Assembly: GCA_035559595.1 (NCBI GenBank)
Contig: DATMBF010000034.1
Coordinates: 1 to 64,000, forward strand
Direction of reading: 5' to 3'
Length of the DNA: 64,000 nt
From: DATMBF01 sp035559595
Lineage (GTDB): Bacteria > Bacteroidota > Ignavibacteria > UBA10030
Shown here piece after piece: positions 1 through 7,813 of this stretch. The translations under genes and the position numbers were made by a program. The notes under the pieces are model-generated. The model was not told the origin of the DNA and did no database searches. It saw only the letters and a list, made by a program, of their open reading frames with translations. Position 1 is the stretch's first letter. Each line of letters opens with the position of its first letter.

Positions 1-197
1 GATTGAAGATACTCCGTACTGTATTGAGCATAGAATCCCTCAGACATGTTTGCACAAACCGACTCGGATGAGCGAAGCATCTGTATCCTCAACCAAATAA
101 AATCCTTCAGGAAGCCTTTCGTCGCTTTCTCGATGTCAACCGACAGATCAAAGAATACCTTGTACACCGGCATCTCCTCAACACTCGTAATCTTCAT
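1..197 (-). CDS. four-helix bundle (S23 / 23S rRNA-intervening-sequence type) protein, 3' part cut off by the window edge
   Basis: About 65 residues are readable before the window ends. The ATG at 197 is preceded by a strong Shine-Dalgarno sequence (GAAAGGAGGAAGG). The visible part begins MKITSVEEMPVY and carries the family hallmark ANMSEGF followed by an S-x-x-EYLQS segment. This matches the S23/IVP four-helix bundle family (R-S-x-x-ANIAEGF-x-x-x-S-x-x-EY), small oligomeric helical proteins of unclear function whose relatives include Avd of diversity-generating retroelements. Nothing in view supports such an element. Family call fairly sure; function unknown. Confidence 0.75.
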   Translation of the reverse strand, partial: MKITSVEEMPVYKVFFDLSVDIEKATKGFLKDFIWLRIQMLRSSESVCANMSEGFYAQYSTEYLQ

Positions 198-209
198 CCT
201 TCCTCCTTT

Positions 210-247
210 CATTGACCATAAACCATTAACCATTATCCATTATCATT
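210..247. repeat. degenerate short tandem repeat (AATGGAT/AATGGTT units)
   Basis: On the minus strand the gap reads as successive near-copies of AATGGAT, AATGGTT, AATGGTTT and ATGGTC, a 7-8 bp period over about 38 bp. It lies between the four-helix-bundle gene and the kinase stop codon and overlaps that stop. It is too short and too degenerate for a CRISPR; probably slippage-derived low-complexity DNA. Confidence 0.6.
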
Positions 248-2114
248 GTTTGTTTTTCAGTACGACCTCCACCCTCGTCCCCTTCCCCGGTTTTCCGCTG
301 ATTGACAACTCTCCGCCGAGCGCTGCTATCCGTTCGCGCATGGCGAGAAGTCCGAACGACCCGGGTTTGTGCAGGGCCTCTTCCGTGATTCCTTTGCCGT
401 TGTCGGAGATGACAACGCGGGTTTCCAGGGTGCGACGCACTTTCACATGAGATTCTTCCTTGGAAGTGCGTCGCACCTCTCGCGCCTCCGTCGCTATCTC
501 GATCTTCACCTTCGTCGCCTCCGCATGCCTCGCCACATTCGTCAGCGCTTCCTGTACAACACGGAACAGCGCAACGGCCTGCTGCTTGTCCAATTCCGGC
601 TCTTTCTTTGGAAGTGAGAGCGAGACGTCAATCTTCGTTCGTTTTGTGAACTCCTTCGCCTGCCACTCGATGCCGGCGAGTAATCCCATGGTTTCGAGTG
701 TCTCCGGACGCAGGTCGCGAACAATCTTACGGATGGATTGGACACCGCCGTCAAGCAATCCAATGAGTGCACGAATTTCCTCCGCAGCCGCAGTCTTGAC
801 CTTTCTCTCACTCACTCCCTCAAGAGCTCGCAGGAGCAGGGACAAATCCATCTTGATGGCGGTGAAGATTTGCCCGATGTCGTCATGGATTTCGCGGGCA
901 ATGCGGGCACGCTCTTCTTCGATCGCGTTCTGCAAGTGGCTTGCGAGGGCACGGAGTTGCTCACGGGAACGGCGCAGTTCCTCCTCCTTCCGCTTTAGCT
1001 CAGTGATGTCCTTCGCAATCGTCAAGAGGTAAGTCTCTCCATCAATCTGCACCGAGTTAGCACTGAGCAGAATGTCAAGCTTTGCGCCCGACCGTAACTG
1101 TAGGGTGAGCTGCTCGTTAGCAACAAATCCCTGTTCACGTATAAGGTCTGCAATTCGTTTTCGTTGTTCTGCCTCAATAACCATGTCTAACATTTCTGGC
1201 GTTTTGCCAACAAGCTCTTCCCGTGATAGTTCGAACAACCTCTCGTGTTCTTCATTGACATCCTCGATTACTCTCTCGGAAACGTTCACAAGTGCGGCCG
1301 CATATGGGGCTTTTCTAAAGATGATTGAGAATTTTTCTTCACTTCTATGGAGTGCCTCCTCTGCCCGCTTACGCTCGGTGATGTCCTGAACAAACCCCTC
1401 GACCGCTTGTAATTCACCGTTCGCATCGAAGATTCCCATTCCTCGCTCCCAATTCCATTTCTCCTTGCCATGAGCATCAATGAATCGGTAGGTCACTTCG
1501 TAGGGACGATGTTCTTCGAGTGCTTCCCGAGTCTCCCTCCACACACGGTCCCGATCGTCCGGGCGCATAAGGTCACCAAAGTTGCGTCGGTTCTCCCGGA
1601 AATCATCAGCCGGATAGCCGGTGAGTTCTGCAATTTTGTCGCTGACGTATTCAACGGTGTAGTTGGGGTCGTTGCGGACGCGGAACACAGCACCCGGCAG
1701 ATTATTGATGAGTGCGGAATACTGGCGTTCGCGATCCTGGAGTATCTGCTCCCTCTGCTTCCTCTCGGTGACGTCGGCGAAGAAAATCGTCAGACCATCT
1801 TGTGAAGGATAGAGGCGATGCTCGAACCAGCGGTCCAACGGCTGGAAGTAACTCTCGAAAGTTGTTGCCTCTTGCGTCTCCAGCGCGTTGACGTATGCGT
1901 TGGCGAGGGGGGTGCCCTTCATTTCGGGAAATTCTTCCCAGTAGTTCTTGCCGATCAGATTTTCCGGCGTTCGGCCTAACAGCTCACCGGCGCGGCGATT
2001 GACATAGGTGCAAATCATCTTCATATCAAAGGCGATCATGCCATCGGTGATGCGGTCGAAGATAACACGTTGATCACCGCTGGCCTGTGAAGTGAAACGA
2101 TCTGGGGTGTTCAT
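243..2114 (-). CDS. cytosolic PAS-PAS-PAS sensor histidine kinase, NarL/DesK type
   Basis: A 623-residue kinase with no membrane segment, so a cytosolic sensor. Three PAS domains are visible at about 15-120, 125-250 (with its PAC segment) and 255-375. A HisKA_3 dimerisation domain with phospho-acceptor His410 in REIHDDIGQ follows, then an HATPase at about 505-620 with the N box (LTNVARHAEA) and G boxes (SDNGKGI, GSFGLLAMRERI). NarL-type kinases phosphorylate LuxR-type response regulators; none lies next to it here. The ATG at 2114 has GAGG about 6 bases upstream. Oddity: residues about 546-562, between the strand after the N box and the SDNGKG box, are encoded by a perfect palindrome (see 429-477), so the ATPase carries a charged insertion its relatives normally lack. 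It is divergent from the hybrid kinase at 2378. Confidence 0.93.
   Translation of the reverse strand: MNTPDRFTSQASGDQRVIFDRITDGMIAFDMKMICTYVNRRAGELLGRTPENLIGKNYWEEFPEMKGTPLANAYVNALETQEATTFESYFQPLDRWFEHRLYPSQDGLTIFFADVTERKQREQILQDRERQYSALINNLPGAVFRVRNDPNYTVEYVSDKIAELTGYPADDFRENRRNFGDLMRPDDRDRVWRETREALEEHRPYEVTYRFIDAHGKEKWNWERGMGIFDANGELQAVEGFVQDITERKRAEEALHRSEEKFSIIFRKAPYAAALVNVSERVIEDVNEEHERLFELSREELVGKTPEMLDMVIEAEQRKRIADLIREQGFVANEQLTLQLRSGAKLDILLSANSVQIDGETYLLTIAKDITELKRKEEELRRSREQLRALASHLQNAIEEERARIAREIHDDIGQIFTAIKMDLSLLLRALEGVSERKVKTAAAEEIRALIGLLDGGVQSIRKIVRDLRPETLETMGLLAGIEWQAKEFTKRTKIDVSLSLPKKEPELDKQQAVALFRVVQEALTNVARHAEATKVKIEIATEAREVRRTSKEESHVKVRRTLETRVVISDNGKGITEEALHKPGSFGLLAMRERIAALGGELSISGKPGKGTRVEVVLKNKQ
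429..477. repeat. REP-like palindrome inside the kinase coding sequence
   Basis: Two perfect 14-base arms (GGTGCGACGCACTT at 429-442 and its exact reverse complement at 464-477) enclose a 21-base loop. The element lies wholly within the histidine kinase frame and is read through without a stop, encoding a basic and acidic stretch (EVRRTSKEESHVKVRRTL). Its core (TGCGACG...CGTCGCA) recurs at 20621-20659 in an intergenic gap, so it probably belongs to a dispersed palindromic family. Confidence 0.85.
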
Positions 2115-2218
2115 AGGAACCTCGAGATTGTAAAATCTCTTCTCTTTTCCGAGGAACTCCCTGTTGACGAAGAGTAATTCGTTCTGGAGTGGAACGCGTG
2201 AGGGAGGTATGCTTGAAC

Positions 2219-2247
2219 AATATAGAACTGGCGTTTGCGAGAATCAA
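2219..2247 (-). promoter_or_regulatory. putative sigma70-like promoter for the PAS kinase
   Basis: Read on the minus strand, TTGATT is followed after exactly 17 bases by TATATT, about 105 bases upstream of the kinase start at 2114, in the 263-base gap between the two divergent kinases. No other strong element stands out in this gap. Based on consensus match only. Confidence 0.4.
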
Positions 2248-2377
2248 CGTCGGTGTCAGAAAATTCGTGAATTTCCAAGACACAGGCACGATTGAGAATC
2301 GCAGACGATCCAAAAGAGGAACTTCTTGCTTCTTTTCCAACACTTTTGAACATTTTAATTGACATCTGCGCTCTCGA

Positions 2378-5300
2378 ATGCTTCTCGACCACTTCCTCGA
2401 ATTTTTCTTTCACGCCACCGGCTGGTTTACCCCTCTCGGCCTTCTTCTTTCGCTCAGCGTTCGTGCATCGAAAACGCCGGACTGGCCGCCGGGATTCAAA
2501 CGGATTCTGTTCGGCGGCGGACTCATCGTCATCGCTCTCCTCTACAGTGTTTTCTGGCTCAGCATCTTCATTACTCCAACCATTCAGCTCCACCTCACAT
2601 CGCATGGACTTATTCTCGTTGGGCTCTTCCTCGTTATGGGAGGCGCAAGAAGTTCGCTCCGACATTTGCTTTCGACAGGCAGCGAGAAGCCCAGGCGGAT
2701 TCCCGGCTACGGTTTCATCGCCCTTGGCCCGGTTGCGGCTATCGTTCTACAATATACCATCGGTCAGACACAGGCACTCTCGATCCTGGACAGCACTCTT
2801 AATGCGCTGAATCTCAGTTTGCTGTCGTTCCTCTATGTTCAGTTCGGCAGACTCGTTCGAGAGCGCAGCGTTCGCAAGTCCGGATTCCTCCATCTCCTAT
2901 GTTTGATTGCAGCAGGTCTCGTGCTTCTTTCGATTGTCCCCCATGCGTTTGTTGCTGCTGGAACTGGACGCGATTGGTTCATCCCGACACGCTTCCTGCG
3001 GAGTCTGGCCCTCTTCTTTCCCGCGTTGCTCACATTCTTCGTCTATCGCAGCTTGATTCCATCACTCCTTCCCGTCGTCAGCGGCAGCCCGATGGGCGAT
3101 CCGCTCTATTCTTCCAGAATGGCCTTGCAACAGAGAGTCGTCTATCTCGTCGCAGCCGGTGTCGGTGTCATTGCAGTAGGCGCAATCCTGACAAGTGAGT
3201 TCGTTCGCTCCAGCATCCACTCGGTCGAGCAAACCTACCTTTCCGACCAGAAGCGTGTGGCGGAGAGTATTGCAGCAAACATAGAAGGCCTGACAAGCGA
3301 TCTCCTCAGAACCATGGAGTCCCTTTCACGGCAGTCAGCCGTCAAGGAATCTTCTCCCGAAATTTCCACTGCGTTCCAAGCGGCATTCTCGCGGTGGCAG
3401 AATGTGGTGTACGCGCTCTCGCGTGTGAATGAACAGGGCGTTCTCGTCTATACCTATCCGGAAAAGAAAGAAAGCATTGGAGCGAACATCTCCCGCCAGC
3501 CCCATGTCCAGCGATTTTTGGAGACAAGAGATACCGTGATGAGCGGAGTGTTTGTTTCCGTTCAAGGTTTCGATGCCATTGCCCTCTACGTTCCCGTGTT
3601 TCGCAGTGGCTCGAGCGGGCCAACGTTTGCGGGAGGAGTAGCGATGTTGATTCGAACAGATGCGTTTTCCGTTCGGGCATTTCGGAATGCAGCATTTCTC
3701 AATCCAAACCCGATGGCGGCCATGAACAATGAGGGCCAGATTATCGCCGCGAGTGATGGAACGTACATCGGATTCGAGGGCGAGCGGTATTTTGCCGAAG
3801 TCTTTGGCGGCTCCCTGGATGCAACAGCCGTCATCGCCTCGATCCAACAGGCCATCTCCACGCAAACATCGGCATTCATTGAGATTGAGGCAAGCCAGGA
3901 GATGGCGCGACGATGGTGTGTGGTACATCCGCTCCAACTTGCTGGAAGCGATTTGGGGAGCGTTATCCTTTCCATCCGCAGCGCTGATGTCGTTTCCCTC
4001 TATACGGAAATGACGACACGGCAGGTCTGGTTATGGTCGGCCCTCACAGCGCTGCTGGTAATCACGATGGGAGGTATCGTCTTTGTGTTCTACCGATGGT
4101 CACGCGTGCTCGAAACAGAGGTTGGCGCGAAGGTATCGATCATTCAGGAACGTGAAGAACGTCTGCAGGCTGTCCTCGATTCCGAGCCAGAATGTGTCAA
4201 GATCCTCGATGCGGGGGGGCATATCCTGGAGATGAACCCGGCAGGACTGCGGATGATCGAAGCAAGCGTCCTCGAAGAAGTGCGCGGAAAAGCCGTTTAC
4301 CCGTTGATTGTCCCCGAGCATCGTGAAGAATTCCGTCGTCTGGCGCGAGAAGCCATTCAGGGCAGAAGCGGTATTCTCGAGTTTGAAATCATCGGCCTTA
4401 AGGGAACGCGCCGCTGGATGGAAACGCACATGGTTCCGCTCCGCGGTGCGAACGGTGAGATATCAGCAGTCTTAGGCATTACCAGGGACACAACGGAACG
4501 GCGGAAAACAGCTGAGGCACTTCGCCAGAGCGAAGAAAAGTACCGAGCGCTGTTCGAAGAATCGAAGGATGTCGTCTATATCAGCACTCCCGATGGAAAG
4601 CTGTTGGATATCAACCCGGCAGGAGTCGAGTTGTTCGGATACTCGTCGAAAGAAGAGATCCTCCGCCAGGACATCCCCCACACGTTTTATGTTAACCCCG
4701 CCGACCGTCAGACATTAATCAAGACGCTGAACGAGCAAGGATCAATCAAAGACATGGAGATTCGTCTCCGCAAAAAGAACGGCGAGGAAATCATCGTGCT
4801 GGAAACATCAACCTGCGTGAGGGACTCAAGCGGACGGCCCATCGCTTATCGAGGCATCCTGCGCGATGTCACCCTGCAGCGGAAGCTCGAGGAAGAGATT
4901 CGTCAAGCACAGAAAATGGAGAGCGTCGGACTGCTTGCGGGGGGCGTAGCACATGATTTCAACAATCTATTGGGCGGAATCTTGGGCTACACGTCGTACC
5001 TCAAAATGAAAATCAATGAAGAACATCCGTTCTTCCGGCATCTCGACACGATCGAACGCAGCGCGCTTCGGGCCGCTGAACTGACCTCCAAACTGCTTGC
5101 GTTTGCCCGCGGAGGACAGTACGACGTCAAGCCTCTCAATCTCAACGCGATTGTCAAGGAGACCGTCGGCCTTCTCGAACGGAGCATCGACAAAGCCATT
5201 GTGATACAGACCATACTCGACGAGAAGCTCCCAACGCTTGAGGGGGATGCGAGCCAGATCCAACAAGTATTGATGAACCTCTGCATCAACGCACGCGATG

Positions 5301-6034
5301 CGATGCCCAATGGCGGCAAACTGCTCATCGAAACGAATCACATCACCGCCGACGCAGAATTCGCGAGGCTTCACATCGACGCACGCGTGGGGCGATACGT
5401 TGTCCTTTCCGTCAGCGATACGGGAGTGGGGATGGACAAACAAACGATGCAGCGGATGTTCGACCCGTTCTTCACTACCAAGGAGAAAGGGAAAGGAACG
5501 GGGTTAGGACTTTCGATGGTGTACGGAATTGTGAAGACCCACGGGGGATTCATTCGGGCCTACTCGGAACCGGGGGTTGGGACGACGTTTAGAGTGTACT
5601 TTCCCGCAAGCGAGAAGCAGGCCATCGAATCGGCGCATACCTCAGAGGAAATTGGCGGAGGAACCGAACGGATTCTTGTTGTCGATGATGAAGATGATGT
5701 TCGTGGATTGGTGAGAAACGTACTGGAAGGCAGTGGCTATACAGTGTTCGAAGCCTCCAACGGTGAAGAAGCCGCAACGTTTTATGAAAAAGAAAGAGAA
5801 TCCATCGATCTCGTGATCCTCGACATGATCATGCCAAAGATGGGGGGACAGGAAACGTATGGAAGACTTCGGCAGGTCAACCCCAATGTCAGGGTTCTTC
5901 TCTCCAGTGGATACAGTCAGGACGGCATCGCGCGGGAGATTCTCCAGCAGGGCGCAGTTGGTTTTCTTCAAAAGCCTTATCGGGCCGAAGAGCTTCTCAA
6001 GAAGATTCGGATGGCGCTGGACAATGATGGTTGA
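2378..6034 (+). CDS. membrane-bound hybrid sensor histidine kinase (7TM-like region, Cache, PAS-PAS, HisKA, HATPase, receiver)
   Basis: A 1218-residue hybrid kinase. Residues 1-235 hold roughly seven hydrophobic segments. A further membrane segment at about 254-276 leads into a probably extracytoplasmic Cache-like sensor (about 280-540), and another membrane segment lies at about 550-572. Two PAS domains follow (about 590-705 and 717-835), then HisKA with phospho-acceptor His858 in GGVAHDFNNLLGG, and an HATPase (N box NLCINARDAM near 966, DTGVGMD near 1014, GTGLGLSMVYG near 1040). The C-terminal receiver (about 1098-1215) has the acidic pair in VVDDEDD, phospho-acceptor Asp1149 in LDMIMP and the conserved Lys near 1198. 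It therefore likely senses an external ligand and relays phosphate internally, but no output partner is adjacent. No clear Shine-Dalgarno precedes the ATG; the N-terminus is the least certain part. Confidence 0.93.
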   Translation: MLLDHFLEFFFHATGWFTPLGLLLSLSVRASKTPDWPPGFKRILFGGGLIVIALLYSVFWLSIFITPTIQLHLTSHGLILVGLFLVMGGARSSLRHLLSTGSEKPRRIPGYGFIALGPVAAIVLQYTIGQTQALSILDSTLNALNLSLLSFLYVQFGRLVRERSVRKSGFLHLLCLIAAGLVLLSIVPHAFVAAGTGRDWFIPTRFLRSLALFFPALLTFFVYRSLIPSLLPVVSGSPMGDPLYSSRMALQQRVVYLVAAGVGVIAVGAILTSEFVRSSIHSVEQTYLSDQKRVAESIAANIEGLTSDLLRTMESLSRQSAVKESSPEISTAFQAAFSRWQNVVYALSRVNEQGVLVYTYPEKKESIGANISRQPHVQRFLETRDTVMSGVFVSVQGFDAIALYVPVFRSGSSGPTFAGGVAMLIRTDAFSVRAFRNAAFLNPNPMAAMNNEGQIIAASDGTYIGFEGERYFAEVFGGSLDATAVIASIQQAISTQTSAFIEIEASQEMARRWCVVHPLQLAGSDLGSVILSIRSADVVSLYTEMTTRQVWLWSALTALLVITMGGIVFVFYRWSRVLETEVGAKVSIIQEREERLQAVLDSEPECVKILDAGGHILEMNPAGLRMIEASVLEEVRGKAVYPLIVPEHREEFRRLAREAIQGRSGILEFEIIGLKGTRRWMETHMVPLRGANGEISAVLGITRDTTERRKTAEALRQSEEKYRALFEESKDVVYISTPDGKLLDINPAGVELFGYSSKEEILRQDIPHTFYVNPADRQTLIKTLNEQGSIKDMEIRLRKKNGEEIIVLETSTCVRDSSGRPIAYRGILRDVTLQRKLEEEIRQAQKMESVGLLAGGVAHDFNNLLGGILGYTSYLKMKINEEHPFFRHLDTIERSALRAAELTSKLLAFARGGQYDVKPLNLNAIVKETVGLLERSIDKAIVIQTILDEKLPTLEGDASQIQQVLMNLCINARDAMPNGGKLLIETNHITADAEFARLHIDARVGRYVVLSVSDTGVGMDKQTMQRMFDPFFTTKEKGKGTGLGLSMVYGIVKTHGGFIRAYSEPGVGTTFRVYFPASEKQAIESAHTSEEIGGGTERILVVDDEDDVRGLVRNVLEGSGYTVFEASNGEEAATFYEKERESIDLVILDMIMPKMGGQETYGRLRQVNPNVRVLLSSGYSQDGIAREILQQGAVGFLQKPYRAEELLKKIRMALDNDG

Positions 6035-6110
6035 TGCACTCCCACCCATTCTTGCTCCTCTTGCTCTTTTTCGATAGATTTGCTCCCCACAAATCAATTC
6101 TCTCTCCGTT

Positions 6111-6815
6111 ATGCATCGTACCATATTCGTTATTTCCACGTTTTTGATCCTGGTTGGATGCGGGCCTTCCGGGTCAACCATCACCGTCGCTCCCGATCAT
6201 CTTGTTATTACCGACGACGATACGCTCGAATGCAAGATTCTCCGGGGGGACATTCTCACGACCACCGTCCTCTCCACTGAAGGCGATACGCTGGAAATCG
6301 AGAACCAGTCAATCGAGAAAATCGTCTTCCTCGCATCCGGACGAGACATCACCTCCCGTTACATCGATCGCGAGGCCGTTCGCATTGAGCTGGCGAAACG
6401 AAAAGCGTTAGAAAAGAAAGAAAAGCTTCAGGCAGATGTCGTTGCGGGACTGAGAAAGAAATCCGAACTTCAACGAATCCCTATCGCCATTCTCACCACG
6501 TCGTTTCACGCACAACCAAAAAGCCCGCCACAGGTACGCCTGACCATTCTTAATCTGAGCAACAAGAAGATCGAGCTGGTGAAAATGCGGGTACATTGTT
6601 TTGACGCCACCGGCAAGCCGCAACCGGGAACACGGGGGCGGAATCACATCTTTCAAGCAACTTCGCGAATTCCCATCGAGGCAGGAGAGGATTTTACAAC
6701 GACGCTTACACTGCACAACCATCCGCGCGCCCGCAAAGCAAAGGTCGAGATCCATTACCTCGAGTACGCCGACAACACCTGGTGGAAAGGGGAAGTCACG
6801 GATCTGGCAGATTGA
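6111..6815 (+). CDS. small lipoprotein of unknown function
   Basis: 234 residues. The N-terminus is a lipoprotein signal: positive start, hydrophobic run and lipobox L-V-G-C with the acylated Cys near residue 17. A Ser/Gly-rich linker follows, then a beta-rich segment (about 25-85), a short Lys/Glu-rich helix (about 88-120) and a C-terminal beta domain (about 120-225) that resembles FxLYD-like additional domains (RLTILNLSNKKIELVKMRV). It follows the hybrid kinase by 76 bases on the same strand and could be cotranscribed. No enzyme motif seen; I do not recognise the family firmly. Confidence 0.75.
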   Translation: MHRTIFVISTFLILVGCGPSGSTITVAPDHLVITDDDTLECKILRGDILTTTVLSTEGDTLEIENQSIEKIVFLASGRDITSRYIDREAVRIELAKRKALEKKEKLQADVVAGLRKKSELQRIPIAILTTSFHAQPKSPPQVRLTILNLSNKKIELVKMRVHCFDATGKPQPGTRGRNHIFQATSRIPIEAGEDFTTTLTLHNHPRARKAKVEIHYLEYADNTWWKGEVTDLAD

Positions 6816-6842
6816 CACATAAGGGGAGCACAGGCGTTGCGG

Positions 6843-7184
6843 CTATTTTGTCCAAACCCTTTCGCCCCTCCTTGAGGAAGCGATTGTCTTCGCGAAGAGC
6901 CGCCTGAGCGTTACCTCAAAGCCGAAGAGTAAGCGCGATTGGACAGTTCCTTCACCGCGGGCGCTGGAGGTCGGTCTCAAACACTCCATTCGGCGCTTTG
7001 CAGTACTTCTATTGTCTTTTCAGCCACGTCGATAAGCCAGTATTCCTGTGCGACCGGAAGTTTCCAGTACCCGCGTCTTCTCACTTAGCTCATAATACTC
7101 TGTGGCAGGGAACAGAATCTTGGCGAGAAGGTTCGGCGCTCCCTCAATGTTTTTTCCCACCGATGATGTGGCGTTTCTTGACAT
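6843..7184 (-). pseudogene. decayed Uma2-family (DUF820) nuclease-like gene, frameshifted
   Basis: Three fragments in different minus-strand frames line up in order with an Uma2 protein. The first, from the ATG at 7184, reads NIEGAPNLLAKILFPATEYYELSEK and ends at 7020. The second, in another frame, reads VAQEYWLIDVAEKTIEVLQ and stops at 6977. The third gives LLFGFEVTLRRLFA and stops at 6843. Family members read APDLVVEILSPST...EYWIVDP...TVEVY...GFxxxLxxLF, so the order and spacing fit. The N-terminal third is not recognisable. Uma2 proteins have a PD-(D/E)xK fold and unknown role. Frameshifts and stops mean no product. Confidence 0.7.
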
Positions 7185-7527
7185 CGATGAAGATCCATTT
7201 CTTCAAGGAGCTGGTTTGTTCGAGAGTTGTGCTGACTCTATTGCGTCAAACAGACTTGAGTCTCTCTCGGCAAGACTGGTGGGGATTTCGGACGAGACTC
7301 ATTGTTAGTGGCGAAATGGGTTCTTGATGTTCCAAACATCATTCAGTGTCATCGCAGAACTCCCACGGGCAATGGATGCAATGTTCCCACCGAATCCGTT
7401 TGAATCTCACCTCAATTTCCTGTATTTTTGAATCGTGAGTGAGGACGACCGGTGGTTTGTCCTCATGCATTTCTGTGGGTGCGTTGCCAATTCAACAAAG
7501 ATTTCCTCTCTGACACCCGTTTTTTCT
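7185..7527. other. non-coding stretch between the Uma2 remnant and the tRNA genes
   Basis: About 340 bases with no credible gene on either strand. The part next to the remnant may contain the unrecognisable 5' end of the old Uma2 gene. The last 100 bases should hold the promoter of the downstream tRNA genes; a TATTTTTG stretch near 7430 matches the Bacteroidota TAnnTTTG -7 motif, but it is far from the tRNA and unproven. Confidence 0.4.
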
Positions 7528-7601
7528 GCGCCTGTAGCTCAACTGGATAGAGCATCAGCCTACGGAGCTGAGGGTTAGGGGTTCGACTCCCTTCAGGCGC
7601 A
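7528..7601 (+). tRNA. tRNA-Arg (anticodon ACG)
   Basis: A complete cloverleaf of 74 nt including discriminator A. The acceptor GCGCCTG pairs perfectly with CAGGCGC. The anticodon stem TCAGC/GCTGA closes the loop CTACGGA, giving anticodon ACG for CGN arginine codons. The T arm contains TTCGACT. No CCA is encoded. A34 must be deaminated to inosine, the job of TadA, which is also in this window (30642-31118). A second copy, differing only in the anticodon arm, follows at 7734. Confidence 0.97.
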
Positions 7602-7733
7602 CAGAACATTGCGGAAATGTGGAATGGGGTGAACTATAAAAGGGGTAAATGGAGAAACCTCATAAGCTTTGTTTTTTCATGCGCTCCTCGGGCGTTCACT
7701 TCTCAATTCCACAAGTCTCCATTTCTCCCCTCT

Positions 7734-7807
7734 GCGCCTGTAGCTCAACTGGATAGAGCATCAGACTTCGGATCTGAGGGTTAGGGGTTCGACTCCCTTC
7801 AGGCGCA
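7734..7807 (+). tRNA. tRNA-Arg (anticodon TCG)
   Basis: 74 nt, the same body as the tRNA at 7528. Only three bases differ: wobble base 34 (A to T) and the compensated 31:39 pair (C-G to A-T). The loop CTTCGGA gives anticodon TCG, reading CGA/CGG. Acceptor and T arms are identical to the first copy. The 132-base spacer contains an imperfect inverted repeat (AGGGG-TAAATGGAGA at 7641 against TCTCCATTTCTCCCCT ending 7731). It ends 6 bases before the stop of the convergent M48 gene. Confidence 0.97.
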
Positions 7808-7813
7808 CAAGGC

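Noticed and set aside
1..197. Diversity-generating retroelement accessory (Avd).
   Set aside because: No reverse transcriptase or template/variable repeat can be seen; the window ends in the gene.
210..247. CRISPR array or short tandem array.
   Set aside because: Period of 7-8 bases without spacers; the same holds for 46431-46470.
2111..2665. A minus-strand frame of about 184 codons across the start of the hybrid kinase.
   Set aside because: It lies opposite a clear coding region and includes the promoter gap; composition is not protein-like.
6998..7327. A plus-strand protein of about 109 residues opposite the Uma2 remnant.
   Set aside because: No recognisable motif and no Shine-Dalgarno; it is the mirror of the decayed minus-strand gene.
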